A stretch of 64,000 bases of DNA from Russula earlei. Lineage: Eukaryota > Basidiomycota > Agaricomycetes > Russulales > Russulaceae. How positions within the stretch are numbered: position 1 is the first letter of the stretch; every line of letters begins with the position of its first letter. The position numbers and the translations under genes were made by a program. The notes under the pieces are model-generated. The model was given only the letters and a program-made list of their open reading frames with translations. It was not told the origin of the DNA and searched no databases. Below, piece after piece: positions 12,410 through 22,439 of the stretch. The stretch spans positions 164,557 to 228,556 of the forward strand of contig JAGFNK010000031.1 of the NCBI GenBank assembly GCA_025769875.1. The letters are read 5' to 3'.

Positions 12410-13174
12410 CTAGATGGCAGCTGATGATGACGTCTGTGGAGACATTGATTCGGGTACTGATGCGATATTGGGGTGAGTGGTAGCATAGGTGAAAAGTCCA
12501 AGAAAAAGCTCACAAGGAGGGAGCTGTGGCCGTGTGCCTTCTGAGAATACCCGGCCAAGGAGAACGCCGACACCTTCAAATACACCGAGTAGGATTCCAC
12601 AAGCAACAGCAGATCCGAAAGCGGCTTTTGGGCCACCTGGGAAATTGAGACATTAGTAACGGAAGGCAGGAAACCGTCTATTGAGAAGGATTCCACAAAA
12701 ATTCCACCTCGGAAATGAACATGACAGCCAGAGAAAGAACTCACTACGTGCCGCCAAGCAGCCACCTGTCATGAAACCGGAAATAATGGCGTTCCATGCG
12801 TCCTCCTTTTGCCGATAACCTTTCACGGCACAATCGAACGTAGAGAACATGCCACCCCAAACCCCAAAGTTACCACCGGTGACGGGTGCGCGGGCTTTTA
12901 TAGTTGAAATGGCACCAACGAGGCGTTCACCCTATATGCGTGCAGCATTGGCGTCATGTCCCTATCGGTGGATAAGACGGGTAGGATACATACTCTTGGA
13001 GAGTTCCGAGCACCTTTTATGCCATGCCAAATACCGCCACCGACAGCACCCATGGCAAAGGCACCACCAAAGTCATTGAGGATCACCCACGGGCTGCATG
13101 GTCATTAGTGCACGGGAAGAGTTCAGGAAGGAAATGGCACACCAGGGATCCCGGGTGTGATCGGCGTGTGTCAT
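12410..13174 (-). CDS. tim17: Mitochondrial inner-membrane translocase subunit Tim17
   Basis: Core subunit of the TIM23 complex, which moves presequence proteins across and into the inner mitochondrial membrane. Five exons (13143-13174, 12994-13093, 12748-12931, 12514-12636, 12410-12456) join in phase to 161 aa, the usual Tim17 length. It starts [14 protein letters not shown]; the conserved [16 protein letters not shown] stretch is rebuilt across the first intron. Four glycine-rich membrane helices follow ([53 protein letters not shown]). The tail is Pro/Ser-rich, as in other basidiomycete Tim17 proteins. Start choice: only this ATG gives the conserved DPCPW through a 32-nt first exon. No damage seen. 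Confidence 0.93.
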
Positions 13175-13585
13175 TGGAGAAGGCAAACAACAAATTTAAA
13201 GCAAGGGAGGAGGAAAGTGAGGGATCCCAGCCAATCAGGAGAGAAAATCTGTTACCTTAGGGCCGGCGTATAATCACGTGAATTCCGCGCATGTGAGTGT
13301 CCACGTGATTGGGCCGATTAACTCGAATTGGGAATCAACGGAGCAAGCGCGAGGTCAGAACACACCCCCGTGTGGTTTATCTTCAACCACTATCATCCCA
13401 TGTCGGTCCGCCCATTGTCCCTCCGGGCTCGGCGCGCTCCTCCCTCTTCGACTAGATCGCGCAACCTTCCGGAGGTATACGTTCTAGTTCCACGCTCACC
13501 ATACTCTCTTGCCCCGTCCGAAGCCATCGGAGCCCGCACGACTAACCGCTCTTATAACCCACCGACTCCATTACGCGAACACAAC
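13175..13585. promoter_or_regulatory. Divergent promoter region Tim17 / zf-4CXXC gene
   Basis: A 411-bp gap between head-to-head ATGs. It contains two CACGTGAT-type sites (CACGTGAATT near 13274 and CCACGTGATT near 13300), E-box-like motifs often bound by bHLH factors such as Cbf1 in fungi. A TATAA-like CTTATAACC lies near 13552. Function is inferred. Confidence 0.4.
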
Positions 13586-16137
13586 ATGTCGAACGCAGCT
13601 TCCCCACTAACCGTCATCAAGAGAAAACGCTCAGAGGCGGATTTTGGCGGAACAGAGCAGCGCGTCCCAGAACCCAAGTCCAAGAGACCGAAGGTTGCCA
13701 CTTTGACATCAAAATCAAAGACCCAAGCTGCCACGAAGCACACCCACGCGGTAGCGTCAAACGCGACCACAGAATTCCCAAATGGCTTCTTCTACTGCCA
13801 CCAATGCAATAAGAAACGCGATTCTTCAGGTGAACGAAGAGCGGTCCTGATCATATGCTTGGTCAACATTCTAAAACTCTTCCCCAGTCGGACTATATTG
13901 TACATACAAGATCAAAACCTCGAACACTGTAGCCCGCTGCAAGGCCAAGTATTGTAGGCCGTGCCTTAAGAATCGATACGGGCAGAGCTTAGACGAGATC
14001 AAGGATCGCGGCATCGACGCACTTTCTAACGAAACCGCTTCTCATGATAAAGCGCAAGGCTACATCTTCAAGTACGTTGAATTGATCGCGACCTATCATC
14101 TACTCACCGCTTGGCCCCGCTAGATGTCCGCGCTGCCTTGGAAACTGTAATTGTCGAGGGTGTCGCAAAGCCGTGGGTCTTGAGCCCACTGGGTATGCTC
14201 CATCTACTTCGTAAAATCCTTTTCTTATCTATTTCTTTTTCTATCTCCAGTAACTTGACTTTGGTGGCAAAGAAAACTGGAGCTGACTCGGTTGCTGTCA
14301 TGCTTGACAGTAATGTTAAGATGATTGGTATACTCCCTGGGAAAGGCAGACAAATACTCGATGCTCCCGATGCTCCCAACCGACGCAAGGTGTCAGTGAC
14401 CAAGGTACCCCTTCCTGTATCCAACGTAACAGCTTCAAAGTCAAGGCCACCCGTCAAATACAAGCCTAGACCCCTCCCGAAGGTCCTTTGGGCTCCCGTA
14501 CCTGTTCCACCATCATTCACCCTCGACCGTGCCCTGCCGCGCATTGCGATCCGAGAGTTTGTTGTGCGATTCGGGAAGATTCTCGATATGTCGCGCACCC
14601 ACCTTGAAGAGCTGGAGGAAATAGGAGGGAGGCGGTCGCATGACATTGATGACGATGATGATAATTTAGAGCAAGATATCGATGTGGAGATGGGATGGGT
14701 GGGCGAGACATGCCTACGGGCAATCTTCCTCGGGCTCCTCAATTTACTCTTGAATGACCAGCCCGAGTTTGGTGGCAAGGAAGAGAAGAAGGCCCTCCGG
14801 GATGCAATACAGGAGATAAAGTCATCCCGGGCCAATTTAAGCCGCATATGGGGTGCTCTCGCGGCTCTACGCACTGAGTTTGCGAGGGTGGACAACAAGA
14901 CCATATTCCCCGATCCACTCCCCCCTCCTCAGCATACCAAAATACACACCACACGCAGTGGTGCATTGAATAGTGCAGGGATGAACATCACAGCCACATC
15001 ACAACTGGTACCGGTCGTGCTGCCTCTGATTGAGATGGTTCTGGAGGCTCAAGCCGTGCGCGACGAGTTCGAAGAAGGTGCCAAGGAAACGAAAGAACGC
15101 GCTAGAGAAGAGAAGGAGCAAGCCAAGGCCATCCGCGAGCAATGGGAGGGGCGAAAGCAGAAGAATAACCTGGTACCGTCTCATTCCTACGATCTTGACA
15201 GCTAGACTGAGATGCTTGGCAGAACAAAGCTGCCAGAATGGAATACAAACAAAGGCTAAACGCGCTTGAACAGGCTCAACGCGTTGTGCTGCACGTCTAT
15301 GCGCCACGCTTCGCACCACTGGGCACCGACCATGAGGGCCGCATTTACTTTGCACTTACGCCGAGCGTGGCCGAACGTGAGGCAGCAGGGGCACTCTTGG
15401 CCGGTGATATAATCAAAGGTGGCAAAGCTCAGGGTCGCGCGATAGTCAGCACAGACGAGCGCAGCACGATGCGACGCTGGGGCTGGTTTGTCGCCGTCTG
15501 GGGGAAGAAACCTGCTGACGGACTCCTTCCCGAGGATGACGATGACGATGACGACGTCGAGCGCTGGTGGGGAATCTGGCAACCTGACGAAATCCGGAGG
15601 CTCGCAGACTGGATCGCAATCAGGAATGGGATCGCGGAAGGGAAGCATCACACTACTGAGGGTGACGACCGCCATGGGCGAGTCGCGCCTGTCCCAGCCG
15701 GTCGGGAGCGTTCGGCTGCAAGCTCCCGCTCCAGCAGCTCACTAAAGACCGGCAGTCGTGAGTCCCGCTCTGGAGCGTGGTCGGGCAACTTGACACCTTT
15801 GTCCGACGCATCTGATACTGAGGACGAGCCAGGGTTTGACTCGTCTCTGTCATCCGTTTCCGGAGCCGAGTCTGATGGAGAGCCGAACGGAGATGATGGC
15901 AAAGTGCGGACGCACGTGGACGCACGGCATTTACCCTCGCAGAACGAGCTCAAGACACTGGTCAAGGCCCTAATAGAGTACGCAGAGGTACTAGAATGGA
16001 GAGTGTGGCGCATGCAAGAGGAACATGAAGGAGGCAGTAAAGAGAACAGGACAGTCAAAGACAAAGACAATGCCAGAGCAGCTGGTGGTCCCGTTAGAGC
16101 GATCTCCCCTACAAATTTTTACGGACCAACAGCGTGA
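13586..16137 (+). CDS. zf-4CXXC_R1 zinc-finger protein (CDCA7-related domain)
   Basis: Exons 13586-13829, 13888-14071, 14124-14192, 14251-15172 and 15223-16137 give 777 aa. The N-terminus is basic with an NLS-like KRKRSEADF. Residues about 70-165 form a zinc-finger domain: CHQCNKKRDSS, then CTYK, ARCKAKYCRPCLKNRYGQ, and CPRCLGNCNCRGCRK, the spaced Cys pairs of zf-4CXXC_R1 (the domain of CDCA7/R1). A helical part (IREFVVRFGKIL ... CLRAIFLGLLNLL, about residues 290-380) could be DDT-like. Further on are a charged coiled coil, a seven-Asp run near 15537-15557 and a Ser-rich acidic tail. CDCA7 partners a chromatin remodeller in DNA-methylating organisms; fungal relatives are less studied, so a nuclear chromatin role is inference. 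Confidence 0.8.
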
Positions 16138-16341
16138 CGGTTCCATTATGAACGGGGTCTGCTTTCAAGGTCCCTAGATAGATGGTTCGTGTCGGATTAA
16201 ATTATTCTTGTTCATACCCCTTCGATGTTAAAGCTAACTTTTCCTTTAACTTTATGCACACGATAGCTTACGTGGTGGTGTCGCTATATGTAATATGCTA
16301 TACAAAGTTCGTAATGCGGGGCATTGTCGTCGTGGAGGTTC

Positions 16342-16961
16342 TTATATGTCCGACATTTGTCGCGCAAGGAGGGTCACGACCTCCTCTTTGTTCATTTCGC
16401 GCACGACACACTTCGATAGTGGCCGGGCGATTAGCACGGCTAGGATGTGTTTGCACTGTGGATATGCGTCCTGGTATCATGCATATGAAGGTACTCGAGA
16501 AAGCACACGCACCGTGATCTGAGACTGAGATATCAGCACGGAATAGGCGAAAGCTGGACATGTGCAGTAAAACGGGATGGAGCAGGATTGATACAGGCTC
16601 GGGAAAACGGTGTAAGGGCCAGTCATGCCGAGGACGGAAAAGTGACTTCGGCCCCATGGTGAAATGTGCTGGGTCACTACGAAACCGCAAGAACATAGGG
16701 TTGTCTATTACTTTTTTTCAGAGAAGGCGGTGCCCCCTTACCGCAATCTCTATCTATTAGGTCCAGGGCCGCCAGCAGGAGCTGTTCGGAGAACAGAACG
16801 CCTAGTTTTTTCACAGCTTCATCGGAGACTGTCATCATCGAGGGGAGAGGCACAATCAGTGGGTGAGCGTCATCGCTTCGTGAGCGAAAGATCGCACGAT
16901 CTTTAGGCTCGATAGTTTCAAGTATAGCTTGGAGTATGCTGTGAATGTTGACGGATGGCAT
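16342..16961 (-). CDS. sws1: SWIM zinc-finger protein, Sws1/ZSWIM7-like (Shu complex)
   Basis: Three exons (16742-16961, 16513-16676, 16342-16455) give 165 aa. The SWIM motif spans the last intron: YCTCPAFAYSVL, then CKHILAVLIA, i.e. CxC...CxH with the alanine/phenylalanine setting typical of Sws1/Shu2/ZSWIM7. That family works with Rad51 paralogues to promote Rad51 filament formation in homologous recombination. The N-terminal VSDEAVKKLGVLFSEQLLLAALDLID helix also fits. Introns are 64 and 57 nt; all phases agree. The start is the only ATG in frame. It lies 110 bp head-to-head with Trm11. Confidence 0.82.
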
Positions 16962-17071
16962 TGGATGGGAAATTGCTCATCGCAGTTGATGGAGGAAAGC
17001 CTTAAGTATGTAGACTACCCGCCCCCACCAATCCGATCAAAAGTACAGCCTCAAGGCCCACGCCTACCTGT
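16962..17071. promoter_or_regulatory. 110-bp bidirectional promoter (Sws1-like / Trm11)
   Basis: The two start codons face away from each other across 110 bp, so both 5' UTRs and core promoters must share this stretch. No TATA box or obvious motif pair is seen. Confidence 0.45.
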
Positions 17072-19075
17072 ATGCTACCACGGCCATACCTCGTTGTCTT
17101 TGCACAAGCTCACGAAGAGTTCCGTGTCCCAGAACTGCGGTCTGTCGCAGAGCTCCATGACTTCCCACTTTGCATACCAGACGACTTTGACCCTTCGCGA
17201 CCATTTGGTGTCCTCGCCCTGGAACAGGAGGTGCATGTGCAACTGCTCGCACGGAGATGCATACTGATTAAGTGCGTGACTCTTTGGGGCGTCTATTTGA
17301 CTCTTTGATGTTGATCTGTCTGCCCTCTGGCATGGCAAGATCCGTGTACGAGCTGTGCGCTAGGGGGCGCACCTACGAAGAGGTGCACGAAAGAAACAGG
17401 GCCTCACGGCATCTGTGGGAGAAATACATCCCGAACACGTCCTTCAAGTTCGTCGTGAATGGCTTTAACCATTCTATCTCCAAAGCGCGACAGCGTGAGA
17501 TCATCGAGGAATTTTCGTACATGGGCTTCATGGGGAGGATCGATCTGCGAAGCCCCGAGATCACCATGGGCTGTTTCGAAGAGTGTAAGCTCACTTCCTG
17601 TGGAGGTTTATACTGTAGGGCTCAGGAACGTGTGCTTTGGCCATCGACGTACGCCAATACAGACTGGGACGTTCGCTGTGCGACCGGAAACAACCACAAA
17701 GGCACTGGCGGCATTCGCGAGATCTTCTTCGGCAGGTTGGTACGCAGAGGTCGCTGAAACCATCCCCTTATCCATCCTGACTGCCCCTCCCGTCTGTCCC
17801 AGTTAGAGCAAGGTAGCGCACGGCCTCTGATCAGGACGTTCGACGTCAAAAAGCGGCAATACTTTGGAAATACGAGCATGGAAGCCGAAATATCCCTTCT
17901 TATGGCCAATCAAACTTTGGTAGGGTCTTCTTTCCTGTCACTCTGGCACACAACTTCAATGATGCGCCCCGTGACAGGCCTCCCCAGGGAAATTGATCTA
18001 TGACCCGTTCATAGGCACAGGGAGTCTGGCCTACGCACGTTATCAGCTCGTTTCTCGTCTGGTTATTATCTAGTCTTATTGGTGCCGTTTGATGCATCAG
18101 ACGTCCGCGCATTTCGGTGCGCTTGTATTTGGCTCCGACATTGATGGCCGACAGATGCGAGGAAAAGGCTGGTTTATTTATTTGTCATCGAAGCCGACCC
18201 CTGACTTGTTTTCAGACGCACAACCGGGTATCATGGGCGCTGCCGCTCAATATGGTGTGCGACGTCGCATCTTGGACTTGTGCACGTTCGACATCACGCG
18301 GAACCCTTGGCGATGTGGCGGGCTCTTCGACGCCATTATCACCGATCCACCTTGTAAGGCCATCTGCAAGTGTCACGATGGACACGACCTCAGTATGAGT
18401 CCTCTAGATGGCGTACGCGCAGGTGCAAAGCGTCTTGGCCGTAAAGAGGGGCATGCGTGCAATCCGGCTCCTCCCCTTGAACCACGCGCGTACGTATGTT
18501 TGCCCCAGTGCTCGACACAGCCCCTCCGAACTATCCTCTGTAGGGATGGCCAACCGTGTATACCCCCTACCAAGCCATACGAACTATCGGCACTCGCCAC
18601 CGACCTCGTCGCCCTTGCGAGATATCTCTTGAAGCCTGGCGGGCGCCTGGTCTTTTTCCTGCCAACTGTGATAGACGAATACGAGGAACTCGACCTGGAC
18701 AGCATGCTCTGCGACGGCATGCAAGTCATCGCAAACTCGTTGCAGGATTTCGGCGCGTGGGGAAGGAGGGTACGTCGTTGATGCATCCCCGCTCTTCTCT
18801 ACGCCTTTCTTCACGTCCCGCGGACGCTCGCTCGCCCAAGGCTCACGGCTTCGTGGTTTTTCTTTTCTTTCCTCTTTCATCGTCCCCAGCTGATCACAAT
18901 ACGCAAAACTACGTCTCGATTGTACCCGCCACCGACGTTTGATGCGCGACGAGCGGTGCACATCGGCGACACCGAGGGCGAGGGAGACTCCGATATTCCG
19001 ATCCACGTCCCTGCCCACCGCGACTTTCGAGAAAAGTACTTCCAGGGCTTTAAAAAGCCGACATCGGATGCCTAA
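17072..19075 (+). CDS. trm11: tRNA (guanine-10-N2)-methyltransferase catalytic subunit Trm11
   Basis: With Trm112 it makes m2G10 in tRNA using S-adenosylmethionine. Ten exons (17072-17271, 17340-17582, 17619-17739, 17803-17919, 17978-18034, 18101-18167, 18216-18353, 18408-18489, 18544-18769, 18890-19075) add to exactly 478 codons plus stop. Motifs: a THUMP-like N-terminus; NTSMEAEISLLMANQ; AdoMet-binding YDPFIGTGSLAY; FGSDIDGRQMRGK; catalytic TDPPYGVRAGAKR (rebuilt across an intron); LLKPGGRLVFFLP; C-terminal REKYFQGFKK. Two introns need GC donors: 18035-18100 and 18168-18215. Both are required by phase and by the family spacing GTGSxxxxxAHFGA. No coding damage otherwise. Confidence 0.92.
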
Positions 19076-21189
19076 AAATGCCGCACGCTTTCACATATTG
19101 TCTCATAGATGGGTGGTCACAGGTTCGGTCGATGGACCTCCCTCGAACACGACAGTAGCTTTCGGATCTGAGGAAAAGGAATCACAAGGAAAGAAAAGAG
19201 CACCGCATAGATCGCGCCTTATTCTCTCACTCTCTCTCTGATATAGCGATAAAGTAAGTGTTAGCTATCGCCGACTATCTCCGGGTTAATAGCAGATCGG
19301 TGCCCTCGTGACTTCCTTCCTGATCGATCGTGTTGTAGAACGGACTAACCGGACCGGACGTGTAAATATTATATTATTCAGTTACTTGTTTGTTTTTTCC
19401 CTCAGTCTTTTACACCACACCAAGATCGAGTTATAATCCAACACAATTGTCATTCATCATGTGTGATTTGATTTGCCAATAGACCATGCTCTGGCTGTGG
19501 ATATAAATGAATATCACAAGCCATGATCACTCATGAGGGGGGTTTCAATCTCTTGACCTGATCAAAAAACTTGAACAGCCTGATGTTTTTTGAGTTCTCG
19601 ACCAGCTTTTCGCCCTAGCTCATTTTCGTCCCACGGCTCCGAGTCGTTGCCACTTCTTGCGGCCTCCGAGTCGTCTGTAAATAGCCCCGAGGTATATTAT
19701 CTTGCCATGGTGGTCGGTTCGTGGGCGTCACGAGTATTACTTCTTTTTTATGGTCAGAATCCTTGTCTCCTCTGCAAGGTAAAGTCAACTTTGGGGGAGA
19801 AAGGGGTATTTAAGAGGTTGGCGTACGTTGAAGGAAGTGCGAACGATGGAATAATAATGCCAATGGAGAGGCAAAATATGACGAAAATAGAAGAGGTTCG
19901 CATTGTAACTTATGGGTCAGGTTAGGGATTTTGGAATGGAAGTAGTCGAAGTTGTCGACGTATAAACAAGACAGCAGCGTAGAAAGGTTTGAACGATCGT
20001 CGATCACCGGTACCAGCCAGTGGTAGAATGTAGTGAATGGGGAACACAGCTGGGGAGATTTGCGACCAGGCATTGAATTTTATAGTATGGCAAGTCCGCC
20101 TCCCCTCCGGGTCTGTCCACGTCCACAAATTCCGGACCAGGGTCATGATGGACAATGCTACATCATGATTCAATTGATGCGACAGTGATGGATGCATCAA
20201 GCATTCCATAGCTATATGACACTGATCTACTCCCACTTGTTGGTGACTGTCTTTTAGTGCTAGTATATAGAGCCTCAGGATCATTCCCTAGAGCTGAGCA
20301 ATGCTAAAGTGATTGTTAAATAAATGGATATCAGTCTCAGACTTGGAGGGAGGTACAAATAGAATCCTCGTTTCCTTATCTTCTCTCAATTGAGATTTGA
20401 TATAGGATCATTTTCTCCAATGGCAATCTTGCATTTTGTGTACTCCTAGCTCAATTCAAGAAAATAGTGCAGTGTAAAAGATGGGATCACAGCATATCTT
20501 GATACTGTAGGGGGTCAGGTAGTTGGCCACCCTGACAAGTTGGCCACAGGGGACTTTCTGAACTTTCTAGAGTATTAATGCCTGTGTAGTTGATTTGGGC
20601 AGTAAGAACTATGTCCAGTGTTGCCTCAAACAAAAGTTCTTACACTGGCAGTGATTGCTTGATGAGTTAGAGGCATCTGATTGCTGCTGAGTCAGCAATA
20701 TGACCAATTTGGGAAGGTCACCAGAAGGCCGAATGTGGTGGCCATACCACAGGTGATTCATTTCAGATGCAAATCCTTCAAAACTTCATATTTTGTGTTT
20801 TGTTTCCCTATCTGCTCTTTCTCAGCCATAATTTCTACTGTTATTTCACTTTACTGGCCCATGTCACTCAATTCATTTCTACACCAGTTCCCATTTCGCA
20901 TTTCAGACAGGCTGCATTCAGCAACACCCATTGGGCTCAGATGACAATGTGCATCCAGCACCACCAGGACTTTACATCAGACTGACCTGACCTCTCACTC
21001 ATAGACTTCAGAATATTTTAAATGAATTTATTTACACCTCAATGTGCTCAGTGACACTTGTACATGCCTTATCAGCATGTCATCCTTTGGAAATTGCTGT
21101 GGGACCAGGAGGCAGGCAAACGTCCACCTCTATTTGAGATGGTAGCTATTGGGCATTAAATACTACAAACTACAGGGATGCTACTCCTC
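19076..21189. other. Gene-poor AT-rich stretch with transposon debris
   Basis: No convincing gene. A 111-codon plus ORF (19590-19925) and a 120-codon minus ORF (19922-20284) lack recognisable motifs. At about 19340-19415 lies a copy of a sequence also present at about 55635-55705 (shared CAGTCTTTTACAC end). At 20522-20550 two copies of AGTTGGCCAC flank CCTGACA, the style of a DNA-transposon terminus, but I could not find its inverted partner. Confidence 0.4.
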
Positions 21190-22439
21190 CAACTAAGGGT
21201 CCACGAGCATGGGATGGTGTGGTTTGGATGAGGGGTGAGGGGCTGTGGGCAGCGAGCCCTTGGTTCGGATGGCGATGATGTCAGAGGACACGTCATTGTG
21301 GTCTGTGCGTAGGCGCATGGTGGGGCGAGGACGTTGGTCTGTAGATGATGACGGAGGGGCGAGCAGGATGAAGGGGAGTCGACGATGGGCAAGAGTGTTA
21401 TGACGAAGGGATAGGGAGTGTAGGGAGCCAACCCAGGGCGCACCGAGTTCATATGACTTGATCTGAGGGTGGGTATTGACAGAGAGTAACAGAGAGCAAG
21501 CAATGGCCATACCTGAGGCACAACACTTGATGCTCCGGAGGAGCACCCATGTGAGAGTGTGTGTGTGTTTGTGTGTGTTCTCAAGAGAATGGTTCATGCC
21601 AGCAGATGAGGAGAGGGCAGGTGCGATAGATTGCAAAACTCAACTGTTATTCGAGACTGTAGTTACTAGCCTTAAATCATATTCCTTCGACTGCGAGTCC
21701 ACAAGCGCAAGGTGGTGTGGACAGGCGAGGCACTGTGGGCAGCGAGCCCTTGGATCAAGTGACAATGACGACAGTGAATGTGTCATTGGGGTTGGTGCAT
21801 AGTCGTGTAATGGGTGCGAGGATGACAGTTCGTGAATGATGATGGAGAGGTGAGAGCAGGATGAAAGGGGGAGTCAACAACAGGCAAGAGTGATATGAAG
21901 AAAAGGTAGGGAGCATGCAGAGAAAGACACTAGGCGCAGGGGATGGATGTGGATGGGGGAGCGTGAGGTGTGAGGTGTGGGCGAATGGGTGTCATTGGAG
22001 TAGATTGGGTTGAGCCACTGTCACTGTTCTTGGGCGCAGAAGTGAGGAACATGGTGGTGACATCGAGGAATTGGCACGAGGGAAGGAGTGCATGAAAGGA
22101 AAAGAGTGGCAGAAGTTGGATGAAGGAGTGGAGGGAGAGATGACACATGGGAGGTGGGGGTGAGTGCAAGTCATGTCAGTTTCCTGGTCAGTGGGCTCAA
22201 ACACCTTACAGGTGCATGACACAAACGAGGCAGACTAGTGGCGCAGGGGATGAATGAAGATGGTAGGGCATGAGACGCAGCCAAACAGTGAAGGACTTGT
22301 GCTGTAGGTCGATGCTTGGAGGAGCTGAGCTCTGACTCCAAGACTGAAGGTGGGGGTGTTGAGCGGCAAGGCAAGTGACATCAATGGCGATCAACTTGAA
22401 TCATTGTTGCAGTTCCCGGGCACAGAGTGGGGAATGCAG
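21190..22439. repeat. G-rich diverged repeat region (two to three related units)
   Basis: Two related units, about 21197-21430 and 21694-21910, share the order: GAGTCCACAAG-like start, TGTGGGCAGCGAGCCCTTGG, GATGATG-rich middle, GAGCAGGATGAA, GGGAGTC, GGGCAAGAGTG. A third, CpG-richer copy is at about 59160-59365. A further related motif (ACTAG...GGCGCAGGGGATG) occurs at about 21930 and 22233. A GT microsatellite sits at about 21551-21581. No coding frame is supported. Confidence 0.55.

Noticed and set aside
14104..14904. 266-codon minus frame
   Set aside because: Lies antisense to the well-supported zf-4CXXC exon 4 and has no domain.
21551..21581. GT-rich run as a regulatory element
   Set aside because: A plain microsatellite; nothing around it supports a function.
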